Source: Shimia sp. R10_1 (GTDB lineage: Bacteria > Pseudomonadota > Alphaproteobacteria > Rhodobacterales > Rhodobacteraceae). Taken from it: 64,000 nucleotides of DNA. Location of the stretch: contig NZ_JAGHQX010000006.1 in the NCBI RefSeq assembly GCF_017744095.1, positions 62,001-126,000 on the forward strand. Direction: 5' to 3'. Under the pieces are notes generated by a model. That model was not told the DNA's origin and searched no databases. It saw only the letters and a list, made by a program, of their open reading frames with translations. Positions 35,787 to 44,402 of the stretch are shown here, piece after piece (position 1 is the stretch's first letter; each line of letters opens with the position of its first letter). The position numbers were made by a program, and so were the translations under genes.

Positions 35787-36575
35787 TTAGTCCACGAGAT
35801 CCGTGAAAAGATTGTCTGTTTCTGCGAAGTCGAGCATCGCTTCTTCGATTGTTCCGGCATTGATATCCCGCACTTCCACGCGCCCGTCGCCATAGCCAAC
35901 AACAACAGCGTCACAGATATCGATAAAGAGACCATTTTCAACCACACCCGGCATTTGATTGATGGCCAAAGCGAGCTGTCGGGCATCACCAATTCGGTTA
36001 AGGTGCAAATCAAGAATATGATTGCCCTCATCCGTCATGAATGGCGAGGCACCGTTCATCCGTAGCGTGCTCGCACGCCCCAGAACATCCATGCTCACAA
36101 GGGTTTCCTCGATCAAGGCCTGCGTGGTTTGCCAGCCAAACGGCACCACCTCCAGCGGCAAAGGGAAAGCGCCCAGTGTTTCGACCTCTTTACCAACATC
36201 AGCGATCACAACCATTTGATCTGATGCCGTTGCGACGATCTTCTCCTGCAGCAGGGCACCGCCCCCGCCTTTGATCAGGTTCAGATCCGCATCAAATTCA
36301 TCTGCCCCGTCAATCGTCACATCCAGCCATTTGGCTTCGTCAAGACTGACGACCTCGATCCCCACTTCCCGCGCGAGCTCCGCCGTGCGTGTGGAGGTTG
36401 GCACACCTTTGATGCGCAGCCCCTGATCACGCACCATTTCACCAAGGCACCTCACGAGCCATGCCGCCGTCGATCCGGTTCCCAAACCAACGCGCATGCC
36501 ATCTTCAACATAGTCAGTGGCGCGTTTGGCGGCGACAAATTTCGCCTTATCAATGGGCGACAACTCTCCGGTCAT
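35787..36575 (-). CDS. rpiA: Ribose-5-phosphate isomerase A
   Basis: A 262 aa enzyme that interconverts ribose-5-phosphate and ribulose-5-phosphate in the pentose phosphate pathway. The phosphate-binding VGLGTGSTAAWLVRCLGE near 27-44, the catalytic region DGADEFDADLNLIKGGGGAL near 89-108 and LQEKIVA are typical. The C-terminus has GIVENGLF-like PGVVENGLFIDICD. ATG at 36575 is chosen because the frame upstream adds six residues only. It heads the row that continues into gor. Confidence 0.96.
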   Translation of the reverse strand: MTGELSPIDKAKFVAAKRATDYVEDGMRVGLGTGSTAAWLVRCLGEMVRDQGLRIKGVPTSTRTAELAREVGIEVVSLDEAKWLDVTIDGADEFDADLNLIKGGGGALLQEKIVATASDQMVVIADVGKEVETLGAFPLPLEVVPFGWQTTQALIEETLVSMDVLGRASTLRMNGASPFMTDEGNHILDLHLNRIGDARQLALAINQMPGVVENGLFIDICDAVVVGYGDGRVEVRDINAGTIEEAMLDFAETDNLFTDLVD

Positions 36576-36801
36576 TGCGACAACTCCCTGCAACCTTTGC
36601 AGCTTTATAGGAAAGTTGGTCGCCGGGGGCGAGAGCCGATTACTCTAAATTCCGCTCAATGCGGCGCATTTCATCGTTTGATTGCTCATATATCGCGCAT
36701 CAAGCCAAGCGCGACGTTGACCTTGGCGGCGCTGCGTGTTTCCCATCGGAAACGTCGCTTTTGCGCAGCGCCCATGCGGCAAGCCCGGATAAAACAAACA
36801 C

Positions 36802-37509
36802 ATGACAGAGACCTTTTGCCTACACTACGCACCAGACAACGCTTCGCTGATCGTTCGGCTGGCGTTGGAAGAGCTTGGCCTGTCGTATCAAACCACCCTA
36901 GTGGATCGGCGCACCAATGCGCAGCGCGCACCCGCCTATCTGGCATTGAACCCGAACGGCACAATTCCGGTACTGGAAACCCCAAACGGCGCTCTCTTTG
37001 AAACAGCCGCGATTCTAATGTGGCTCTCAGAACACGCAGATTCACTGGCCCCCGCCGCCAACACCCCGCTGCGCGCGCCGTTCCTGAAGTGGATGTTCTG
37101 GTGCTCAAACACCTTCCAAATTGATCTGCGGCATTTCTTCTATCCCGAAAAATTCATCGGCGAAGATCCCCAGCATCAAACACAGCTACGCAGCATATTC
37201 AGACAACGCCTGCAAAACGATCTGAGCATCTTAGAGGCAGGCATGTCGCAAGCCCCCGGTTTGGCAGGGGGCGCAGTCCCTACGTTGCTCGATCTCTATA
37301 TTCCCTGTCTGCTACGCTGGACAAAACTCTATGCCGACCTGCCAGAGCAGCGCTGGTTTGACATACACCGCTTCCCCACGCTCCTACAGATCTGTGAGCG
37401 TGCAGAAACCCGTGAAAGCACGCGGGCCGCGCAACGCGCCGAAGGCCTCGGCCCGACACCGTTTACCAACCCCTCGCTAGCCACACCGCCAGAAGGATCT
37501 GCCACCTGA
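36802..37509 (+). CDS. Glutathione S-transferase family protein
   Basis: A 235 aa GST-like protein. The thioredoxin-like domain covers residues 1-80 (FCLHYAPDNASLIVRLALEE; NPNGTIPVLETPNGALFETA, with the cis-proline and the E-T/S glutathione contact). The all-helical C-domain spans 90-220. The usual catalytic Ser/Tyr/Cys position near residue 13 holds N-A-S. Stop and the next start share one base (TGATG), so it is coupled to sdaA, an unusual partner. Divergent from rpiA. Confidence 0.9.
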   Translation: MTETFCLHYAPDNASLIVRLALEELGLSYQTTLVDRRTNAQRAPAYLALNPNGTIPVLETPNGALFETAAILMWLSEHADSLAPAANTPLRAPFLKWMFWCSNTFQIDLRHFFYPEKFIGEDPQHQTQLRSIFRQRLQNDLSILEAGMSQAPGLAGGAVPTLLDLYIPCLLRWTKLYADLPEQRWFDIHRFPTLLQICERAETRESTRAAQRAEGLGPTPFTNPSLATPPEGSAT

Positions 37510-38882
37510 TGTTTCTCTCTGTCTTTGATATGTTCAAAGTGGGCGTTGGCCCTTCTTCTTCGCATACGATGGGTCCAATGGTGGCCGCTGCGCGCTTTCT
37601 TGACCTGCTGCGCGCCTCCCCGTTTGACGCACATGGCCTCCGCGCAAGCCTGCATGGCTCACTCGCATTTACCGGCGTCGGCCACGCCACAGATCGCGCA
37701 ACCATTCTGGGGCTCGCGGGCTTCCTTCCCGACAGCTACGACCACGAAAAGGCAGAAGCCGCGCTGGAAAAGATTCGGACCACGGGGCATGTACACCCCG
37801 AGGGCCTGCCCCCACTGGCATTTGAGCCCCGCGAAGATCTCAAATTTGACTTTGGCCCCAACCTGCCCGGCCATGCCAATGGCATGATCCTCATGGCCAC
37901 TGACGCACAGGGGGACGTGATCCTTCAGGAAACCTACTACTCGATTGGTGGCGGCTTTGTCCTGACCGAAGGCGAACTCGAAGGCGGCGCAGCCACCGAT
38001 GAAGGCGCGCCCATCCCGTACCCGTTCAAATCAGCCGCTGAAATGCTGGAGATGGCAGAACACTCTGGCAAATCAATCGCAGAGATGAAGCGCTCAAACG
38101 AGATCGCCCGCGGCTGCACAGAAAGCCTGAACAAAGGCTGCGCACGCATCTGGCAGGTGATGAACGACTGCATAGAGCGCGGCCTCACCACCGACGGCAC
38201 GTTGCCCGGCGGCCTCAATGTGCGCCGCCGCGCCAAGGGCATTCATGACGCCCTACAGGCAGAACGCGGTATGAATCTTGTTGCGCCCCACACCATCAAT
38301 GACTGGATGAGTGCCTATGCCATGGCGGTGAACGAAGAAAACGCCGCAGGTGGTCAAGTCGTGACCGCCCCAACCAATGGCGCCGCGGGCGTAATGCCCG
38401 CTGTGATCCGTTACTGGCTGGATCATGTGCCCAGCGCCAGCGCCAGCCGCGTCGAAGAATTTCTGCTCACCGCAGCCGCGATTGGTGGGCTTGTGAAATT
38501 CAACGCCTCCATTTCCGGAGCTGAGGCAGGTTGTCAGGCCGAAGTGGGCTCCGCCTCCGCAATGGCAGCAGCAGGTCTCTGTGCTGTCATGGGCGGCACA
38601 CCGGAGCAAGTGGAGAACGCCGCCGAAATCGCGCTAGAGCACCACCTCGGTATGACCTGTGACCCGGTCAAAGGTCTGGTTCAGGTGCCCTGCATCGAGC
38701 GCAATGGCCTCGGTGCGATCAAAGCTGTCTCAGCCGCCTCCCTCGCCCTGCGTGGCGATGGCCACCACTTTGTGCCGCTGGATGCCGTGATTGAAACCAT
38801 GCGCCAGACCGGCGCGGACATGCATGAAAAATACAAAGAGACGTCTCTGGGCGGACTCGCGGTCAACGTGCCCAACTGCTGA
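37509..38882 (+). CDS. sdaA: L-serine ammonia-lyase (iron-sulfur type)
   Basis: A 457 aa [4Fe-4S] L-serine deaminase giving pyruvate and ammonia. Both family regions are fused in one chain: the beta-type N-terminus FDMFKVGVGPSSSHTMGPM at 7-25 and the alpha-type catalytic part with APTNGAAGVMPAV near 285. Three Cys positions likely to hold the cluster are in EAGCQAEVGSA near 340, MTCDPVKGLVQVPC near 380-393. Length is typical for single-chain SdaA. Coupled to the GST gene upstream. No tdcG or serine transporter is present. Confidence 0.96.
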   Translation: MFLSVFDMFKVGVGPSSSHTMGPMVAAARFLDLLRASPFDAHGLRASLHGSLAFTGVGHATDRATILGLAGFLPDSYDHEKAEAALEKIRTTGHVHPEGLPPLAFEPREDLKFDFGPNLPGHANGMILMATDAQGDVILQETYYSIGGGFVLTEGELEGGAATDEGAPIPYPFKSAAEMLEMAEHSGKSIAEMKRSNEIARGCTESLNKGCARIWQVMNDCIERGLTTDGTLPGGLNVRRRAKGIHDALQAERGMNLVAPHTINDWMSAYAMAVNEENAAGGQVVTAPTNGAAGVMPAVIRYWLDHVPSASASRVEEFLLTAAAIGGLVKFNASISGAEAGCQAEVGSASAMAAAGLCAVMGGTPEQVENAAEIALEHHLGMTCDPVKGLVQVPCIERNGLGAIKAVSAASLALRGDGHHFVPLDAVIETMRQTGADMHEKYKETSLGGLAVNVPNC

Positions 38883-38939
38883 AGACGCGCGGGCCGCACA
38901 CTTCAAGACCTGAGACCGGCGCCCGCGCATACTGCACGT

Positions 38940-39764
38940 CTACGGATTGGCAAAGACACATCCATCCGAAATCAGCTCGGGCGGCGTGACACACAACGCC
39001 CTGGCAACCTCAAAGGCGGCCAACACTTTGGGCACATAGGCGCGCGTCTCCGCAAAGGGCGGCACGCCCTCGTGGGTGGCAATCGCGTTTTCCCCTGCGT
39101 TGTATCCCGCCAAAACCAAAATGGGATCTCCCGCGAATTTCTCCATCAGGAAGTCCAGATACCGGATTCCCCCGGCAATATTGTCAGCCCCATCAAACGC
39201 ATCTGACACATCAAAGCGGGCCGCCGTGGCTGGCATCAACTGCATGAGTCCCTGTGCGCCTGCCGTGCTTTCGGCCTCCGCATTCCCGGCACTCTCAACT
39301 GCAATCACGGCAAGCGCCAATGCGGGCGAAACCTGCGTGCCGATGGACGACAGCAAAATATCCACGCCGTAGGTCTGCGCAATTCCTTGCAAAGTCGCCA
39401 ACCTCGGCGTGGCCAACCGCTGCCCTTCCGGAGGATTGGACAAACGCATCAAAGCGGGCTCCAATCGGCCCGGCCCACTTGCAGACACATCTGGCGACAC
39501 ATCCGCCCAGAACCATTCCAGCGGCTGCGCGCGCGGCCCACTCTGGGCAACGCCGCCACCAATCCCCGCCGTGGGCGCTGTGGCCAGCTCCGGTGCGTCT
39601 GGTGTGATTTGAACCGTAATGCGCTTTGCCTGCCCCGCTGTGGGCGGCTTTACACGCTTGGCAGAAAAGTCTGGAAAGGGTTTCGGCCCCTCCGCACTCA
39701 CAGCGGTCGCGACTCCTGCAAAAATCATCAGCGCAAAACACGCCACTCGCCCCAAATAAACCAT
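38940..39764 (-). CDS. Lytic transglycosylase, SLT domain
   Basis: A 274 aa exported muramidase-like enzyme. Signal peptide at residues 1-24 (ending AVSAEG); a proline-rich linker; then the SLT domain from about 125: LALAVIAVESAGNAEAESTA (catalytic Glu in E-S), GLMQLMPATAARFDVSDAFD and ILVLAGYNAGENAI with the A-Y-N-A-G-E motif. C-terminal ETRAYVPKVLAAF is also conserved. Acts on peptidoglycan in the periplasm. It is the last gene before the Tad pilus locus on the opposite strand; a role in pilus insertion is possible but unproved. Confidence 0.9.
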   Translation of the reverse strand: MVYLGRVACFALMIFAGVATAVSAEGPKPFPDFSAKRVKPPTAGQAKRITVQITPDAPELATAPTAGIGGGVAQSGPRAQPLEWFWADVSPDVSASGPGRLEPALMRLSNPPEGQRLATPRLATLQGIAQTYGVDILLSSIGTQVSPALALAVIAVESAGNAEAESTAGAQGLMQLMPATAARFDVSDAFDGADNIAGGIRYLDFLMEKFAGDPILVLAGYNAGENAIATHEGVPPFAETRAYVPKVLAAFEVARALCVTPPELISDGCVFANP

Positions 39765-40110
39765 TTCGCAATCCTGCTCGCGGTACTTTCTTGCGAGTCT
39801 CGCAAATTTTGCCAGATCACACCAGTTTTAGACGCCCGATTCCGCCCAAATGACATGGGATTCGCTCTAAAAATACCCTTTCAAAACTGTAAGGGTCGCG
39901 GTGGTTAATTTTTTTACAATTAAAAACAATAAGTTAATTCGACATCTCCAAGGATTCCCAGATGGTCCAAAATGGAGCCACTTGCGCCCAATTCCCGCCC
40001 CAATCCGCCAACATATTGCTCTCATACCAAGTCGGGATGGCGCAGGAGAGAGCGCCGACAAAGATCCGACAAGGTGGCACAAACATTTAGATCCTTTGGA
40101 GGGACACAAC
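39765..40110. other. Intergenic region upstream of the Flp pilin genes
   Basis: A 346-base gap between the transglycosylase and first pilin. It has an AT-rich segment at 39900-39940 with three TTAA sites and no convincing ORF. It must carry the divergent promoters, probably including a strong one for the pilin. Confidence 0.6.
39905..39939. promoter_or_regulatory. TTAA repeat cluster upstream of pilin genes
   Basis: TTAA occurs at 39905, 39920 and 39934, with spacers of 11 and 10 bases; the last pair forms AATTAA-N10-TTAATT. The CtrA consensus is TTAA-N7-TTAAC, so this is not an exact CtrA box. Confidence 0.35.
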
Positions 40111-40320
40111 ATGATCAAGTTCATCAAGAACTTCCGCAACGACGAAGACGGCGCCGTAACTGTAGACTGGGTCGTTCTGACTGCAGCCGTTGTTGGTCTG
40201 GCAATCGCAGCCTTCACTGTAATCGAAACTGCAACCGCTGACCTGACAGGCGACGCAAACACCGCCCTGACAACCGACGCGGACGCGAACTCCAATGCCG
40301 CATTTGGCATCACCAACTAA
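40111..40320 (+). CDS. flp: Flp-type pilin 1
   Basis: A 69 aa type IVb (Flp/Fap) pilin precursor. A short basic leader MIKFIKNFRNDEDG precedes the mature start A-V-T-V-D-W, then a single hydrophobic helix VVLTAAVVGLAIAAFTVIE and a small, acidic, Thr/Asp-rich tail. Usual Flp prepilins read G-A-T-A-I-E-Y; here glutamate 5 is aspartate and tyrosine 6 is tryptophan. AGGGAC precedes the ATG. The prepilin peptidase that should cut it is at 50564. The second pilin at 40406 is nearly identical in its first 45 residues. Confidence 0.88.
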   Translation: MIKFIKNFRNDEDGAVTVDWVVLTAAVVGLAIAAFTVIETATADLTGDANTALTTDADANSNAAFGITN

Positions 40321-40405
40321 TCAGATAGCCAAACTCAGAAGCGAAAAGGCCCTTAAGGCAGTTTGCGTCTGAGCTCTTCGAACACTTTTTTACAGGAGCA
40401 ATCCA

Positions 40406-40609
40406 ATGATCAAATTCATCAAAAACTTCCGCAACGACGAAGACGGCGCCGTAACTGTAGACTGGGTCGTTCTGACTGCAGCCGTTGTTGGCCTGGCAAT
40501 CGCAGCCTTCACCGTAATCGAGGGCGCAACTGCTGACCTGACTGGCGACGCATCCACCGCTCTGGGCACCGCCGATGCAAACTCCACTGCAGCGTTTGCC
40601 GACGAATAA
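40406..40609 (+). CDS. flp: Flp-type pilin 2
   Basis: A 67 aa paralogue of the first pilin. The first 39 residues match it exactly, including leader, cleavage site and helix; the tails diverge (E-G-A-T and A-D-A-N-S-T versus E-T-A-T and D-A-N-S-N). About 12 of the first 150 bases differ. A strong hairpin follows, so the two pilin genes are likely a short, highly expressed unit separate from cpaB. ACAGGAG precedes the ATG. Confidence 0.88.
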   Translation: MIKFIKNFRNDEDGAVTVDWVVLTAAVVGLAIAAFTVIEGATADLTGDASTALGTADANSTAAFADE

Positions 40610-40629
40610 GGTTATACCTTTTCGAGTTG

Positions 40630-40656
40630 AGAGGCGCCGTTTTCGGCGCCTCTTTG
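40630..40656 (+). terminator. Terminator after pilin genes
   Basis: Stem AGAGGCGCC / GGCGCCTCT with loop GTTTTC, then TTTG. Confidence 0.75.
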
Positions 40657-40946
40657 CATTTACAGGCCAGGCATTTACCGGCCGGCGCAACCGGATATTT
40701 GATGCTCCAGCTTGAAAGAATAGAATGCGGTCAGTCTGCTTGCCCCTCCAGCAAAACAGGCTGGATTGACGTCTGACGATCCAATCCCCCGATCTAAATC
40801 CAGGCAAAACCCAAGGCATCCAATACATCAGCAAGGCCACGAAACCTGTCATTTGGCACCCTGAATTCGCCACATTTGGACAGCATGTTTGGCAAGGAAC
40901 CGGTCTGCGCACTTGAAAACGCAGACCCAAACACGAGGTGGGAACC
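40657..40946. other. Intergenic region upstream of cpaB
   Basis: About 290 bases with no supported gene; it lies between the pilin terminator and cpaB and should hold the promoter of the secretion genes. Confidence 0.5.
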
Positions 40947-41816
40947 ATGCGCGCTCTTTTTGCAGGCGTTTTGCTTTTTGGTCTTGGGATCGCAGGATTC
41001 GCAGTCTACATGGCGCAAAACTACATCAAAGAAATCGACAAACAGGCCGAGCTGGCTCGCAAAAATGCGCAGCCGGATATTGAACTGGTCGACGGATTTA
41101 CTGTGGCACGCCAGATGAAATTCGGTGAAAAACTCGCGCTGAAAGATGTTCGGCGGGTGAAATGGCCAAAAGCGGCCATTGTCGACGGGATGTTCACAGA
41201 TCCTGAGGTACTGTTCCCCGATGGCGACAACAAACAACGCGTGATCCTACGCACCATGGAAAAGGGTGAGGTGCTGATCGCGGCAAAGCTCACCGAACCA
41301 GGGCAGGAAGCGGGCATTCGCTCACGCCTCGCGGAAGGCGAACGTGCCTTTACAATTCGTGTGGATGTGACCAGCGGTGTCTCTGGCCTGCTACGCCCCG
41401 GCGACAGCGTGGATGTCTATTGGACAGGGCGCGTCGAAAATGATCGCTCAAACCGCGGCGAGTTCACCAAACTTATCCAACCAAACGTCAAATTGATCGC
41501 GGTGGATCAGTCCGTAAACGAAGAGATGAAGGGGGGAGGCATTGCACGCACGGTGACGGTTGCAGTCACAACGGACGAGGTTCCAGCGCTGAACTTCGCC
41601 CAGAGCTCCGGCCGCCTCTCGCTTTCGCTTGTTGGCGCTGGCGACGATACTGTTGCAGAGGTGATCGAAGTAGACCAGAGGCGTCTTCTTGGCATCGAAG
41701 ATGCGCCAGTCCAAGAAGTACAAGAGGTCGTTCAAGTTGAGCCTGAACGTGTCTGCACGATCAAGACACGCAAGGGCGGCACCGTCTCGACCATTCCAAT
41801 TCCCTGTACGAATTGA
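40947..41816 (+). CDS. cpaB: Flp pilus assembly protein CpaB (RcpC)
   Basis: A 289 aa periplasmic-side protein of the Tad apparatus with an N-terminal membrane anchor (residues 4-25, ALFAGVLLFGLGIAGFAVYM). Its SAF domain begins DGFTVARQMKFGEKLALKDVRRVKWPKAA (core V-x-A-x-x-x-x-G-x-x-L) near 45 and a second region LLRPGDSVDVYWTGRVE lies near 150, both typical of CpaB/RcpC. ATG at 40947 is chosen with GAGGTG upstream. A terminator separates it from the secretin gene. Confidence 0.92.
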   Translation: MRALFAGVLLFGLGIAGFAVYMAQNYIKEIDKQAELARKNAQPDIELVDGFTVARQMKFGEKLALKDVRRVKWPKAAIVDGMFTDPEVLFPDGDNKQRVILRTMEKGEVLIAAKLTEPGQEAGIRSRLAEGERAFTIRVDVTSGVSGLLRPGDSVDVYWTGRVENDRSNRGEFTKLIQPNVKLIAVDQSVNEEMKGGGIARTVTVAVTTDEVPALNFAQSSGRLSLSLVGAGDDTVAEVIEVDQRRLLGIEDAPVQEVQEVVQVEPERVCTIKTRKGGTVSTIPIPCTN

Positions 41817-41836
41817 CGCGCCTCACGCGTGCAAGC

Positions 41837-41873
41837 AAAGAAAGGGCACCACACTGTGGGTGCCCTTTCTTTG
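41837..41873 (+). terminator. Terminator between cpaB and the secretin gene
   Basis: AAAGGGCACC and GGTGCCCTTT pair strongly and are followed by CTTTG. It suggests that cpaB ends a transcript and the secretin gene has its own promoter. Confidence 0.75.
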
Positions 41874-42044
41874 TGGCCTAACAGCGTTTCGCGTCTTTGT
41901 CTGTGTCGGCAAATACACAGCCCAAAACATCAAAAAATCACCGAAAGTCATTGATTCTTGCAATAAACTCTCAACTAGCGCACACTAAGCTCAATAGTGG
42001 GCAAAAGACCCGCAAACTGAGGCGTGATCGAGAGGCAGGTCACA

Positions 42045-43448
42045 ATGACAATGAAAAGACTATTTGGCGCGGCCCTGCTGGGCGTCGCCATCGGGGTTTT
42101 GCCATTTGTGGCACCTCCCTCTGCTGAGGCAGAAACTTTACGCGTGCTGCGCAGCGGCACCTCCTCAACGCTCGGCGTTCCGATGAACCGCGCAGTTGTG
42201 GTAGAAAGCGAAGTACCCTTTGCGGAACTCTCGATTGCCAACCCGGCCATCGCGGATATCTCATCGCTGTCTGACCGCACCATTTATGTATTGGGCAAAT
42301 CTCCGGGGCTGACAACGCTGACCTTGCTGGATGCAACCGGAAAGCTCATCACCAATGTGGAAGTGCGTGTCGCGCCGGATCTCAGCGAATTCAAAGAGCG
42401 TCTGAAACAGATCCTGCCCAACGAAACAATCGAAGTACGCACCGCCAACGATGGCATCGTGCTTTCAGGCACAGTTAGCTCCGCACAGCGCTTGCAACGT
42501 GCGCTTGATTTGGCTGAACGCTATGCGCCAGAGCGTGTTTCCAATCTAATGGTGGTGGGTGGCGTTCAGCAGGTCATGTTGAAAGTGCGCTTTGCTGAAA
42601 TGCAACGCAGCGTCTCCAAAGCACTGGATTTTGGATTGAACGGCGTCAAAGATGGCTCACGCCGCTTCGGTACAAGCAACTTTCTTGCACCGCTCAATGA
42701 AAATGGGCAGGTGCCTTTGAATGCCGGCACTTTTGGCGCTGGCACTTTCAGCCTAGACATCGGCGCGTTTGAAATCGAAGTCCTCCTTCAAGCTCTGGAA
42801 AGCAAAGGGCTGACACGTACTCTGGCGGAACCGAACCTTTCCGCGCTTTCAGGCCAAGAAGCGAAATTCCTCGCAGGCGGTGAATATCCAGTGCCCGTCG
42901 CACAGGATGACGGCGAGATCACAGTTGAGTTCAAACCCTTCGGTGTAGAGCTGAACTTTATCCCCCGCGTGGTGGACGGCGATGTCATCAATCTGGAGCT
43001 TGCGACCGCTGTATCCGCCATCGACAATGCCAATGGCTTCACCAACAACGGCCTCACCATTGCTGCATTCACTCGGCGCGAAGCCTCCACAACAGTTGAG
43101 TTGCGCGATGGGGAAAGCTTTGCGATCGCCGGCCTGCTCGAAGACGACTTCCGCGACAACAACTCGCAAGTTCCATGGCTTGGCGATGTGCCGGTTCTGG
43201 GCACCCTGTTTCGCAGCGCGGACTACAACCGCTCTCAGTCGGAACTGGTTGTGATCGTAACGGCGCATTTGGTCACCCCAACACGTGGCGATGCACTTGC
43301 GCTGCCGACAGATCGGGTCAAGCCACCAACGGAACAGGAGCTTTTCCTGTTCGGACACACAACGGGCAATGTGAAAAAACAACGCGGCGCAGCAGCTGAG
43401 GTCGCCAAACAAGACTTCACCGGCTCTTATGGCTACGTGATGGATTGA
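42045..43448 (+). CDS. cpaC: Flp pilus secretin (CpaC / RcpA)
   Basis: A 467 aa outer-membrane secretin ring protein. Signal peptide at residues 1-31 (ending PPSAEA). A pilus-type N-domain with LSDRTIYVLGKSPGLTTLTLL near 75 is followed by a BON-like domain, then the secretin core beginning VMLKVRFAEM near 185 and containing the beta-lip VPWLGDVPVLGTLFRS near 383-397. The C-terminus has ELVVIVTAHLVTP, the secretin end. The upstream Met adds seven residues without a ribosome site. It starts the row with the OmpA lipoprotein. Confidence 0.95.
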   Translation: MTMKRLFGAALLGVAIGVLPFVAPPSAEAETLRVLRSGTSSTLGVPMNRAVVVESEVPFAELSIANPAIADISSLSDRTIYVLGKSPGLTTLTLLDATGKLITNVEVRVAPDLSEFKERLKQILPNETIEVRTANDGIVLSGTVSSAQRLQRALDLAERYAPERVSNLMVVGGVQQVMLKVRFAEMQRSVSKALDFGLNGVKDGSRRFGTSNFLAPLNENGQVPLNAGTFGAGTFSLDIGAFEIEVLLQALESKGLTRTLAEPNLSALSGQEAKFLAGGEYPVPVAQDDGEITVEFKPFGVELNFIPRVVDGDVINLELATAVSAIDNANGFTNNGLTIAAFTRREASTTVELRDGESFAIAGLLEDDFRDNNSQVPWLGDVPVLGTLFRSADYNRSQSELVVIVTAHLVTPTRGDALALPTDRVKPPTEQELFLFGHTTGNVKKQRGAAAEVAKQDFTGSYGYVMD

Positions 43449-43462
43449 GGGAAGGATTCGCA

Positions 43463-44116
43463 ATGTTGAAAAGAATCATAGCCCTGTCCGCACTCTTGGT
43501 GTCCGCCTGCTCAGATGGCGACAACAGCGCGGTGCCCTCTTGGTTCCGCGAAGCGGGCTCCGTCGTTGACAGCGGCACATTTGGCTCCGCAACAGTCAAC
43601 AATCTGGGCATTCAAAACGGTGAGCGCAGCTATGCATTGAGCTTGGCAAATCGCTTTGCCGAAGAAGTGCCCGATATGGTCAACTTCGACTTTGATAGCG
43701 CAACACTTGATCCGCAGGCGCGGTCCATCCTGGATTTGCAGGCCAACTGGATCAAACAGTTTCCGGAAGTGCGCTTCAAAGTCTATGGCCACACCGATGC
43801 TGTCGGCTCAAGCGCTTACAACAAACAGCTCGGCCTGCGCCGCGCACGCGCTGTTGTGTCCTATCTAAGTGCTCAAGGCATTGACCAGGACCGGCTTGAA
43901 GCTGTGGTCTCTCTGGGCAAAACGCAGCCGCTGGTCGTGACCCAAGGACGTGAACGTCAAAACCGACGCACCGTTACAGAAGTCACCGGATTCGTGGATC
44001 GCCATCCAACGGTGATGGATGGTAAATATGCGCAAATCATCTATCGCGACTATATCGCCAGTGCGGTTGCGGCCCCTGGTATCGAAGGTCTCACATCCTC
44101 AGGTGGTGGCGAGTAG
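43463..44116 (+). CDS. OmpA-family lipoprotein of the pilus locus
   Basis: A 217 aa lipoprotein (LSALLVSAC lipobox, Cys17). The OmpA peptidoglycan-binding domain fills residues 75-180: VNFDFDSATLDPQARSILDL, VYGHTDAVGSSAYNKQLGLR and RRTVTEVTGF-like end, with the conserved Asp and Arg that contact diaminopimelate. Similar proteins in Tad loci anchor the secretin to the cell wall (CpaD/RcpB position). GGAAGG precedes the ATG at 43463. It ends at a strong terminator. Confidence 0.9.
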   Translation: MLKRIIALSALLVSACSDGDNSAVPSWFREAGSVVDSGTFGSATVNNLGIQNGERSYALSLANRFAEEVPDMVNFDFDSATLDPQARSILDLQANWIKQFPEVRFKVYGHTDAVGSSAYNKQLGLRRARAVVSYLSAQGIDQDRLEAVVSLGKTQPLVVTQGRERQNRRTVTEVTGFVDRHPTVMDGKYAQIIYRDYIASAVAAPGIEGLTSSGGGE

Positions 44117-44150
44117 GAAGCATTCCACAACCTCAAAACACTGTTTCTCA

Positions 44151-44178
44151 AAAACCGGCCGCTGTTGGCCGGTTTTTT
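44151..44178 (+). terminator. Terminator after OmpA lipoprotein gene
   Basis: Ten-base stem AAAACCGGCC / GGCCGGTTTT with six-base loop and a T-tract. It splits the pilus locus before cpaE. Confidence 0.85.
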
Positions 44179-44402
44179 TGTGGAAACACTCCCTCCATAT
44201 CCCACACATCGTCGCACAATTCCGCACAATTTCGGCTTTTTGGCCCCAATGTTGCCCCAGTTGGGAAAGATGTTGGGACCCAAGGCAAGGTGCGTCTGCG
44301 TGGAATCACAGCACCTGGGATGAAACACATCCACACGCAAAGAGGTGGGCACCTCTAAAGAATGACACGCGCTTTTGGCGCCAGTGAACTAGAGGCAAAA
44401 AA

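Noticed and set aside
34219-35790. 523-codon open frame on the plus strand
   Set aside because: It is antisense to gor and part of hflK; both of those have complete motifs. The frame has shadow composition.
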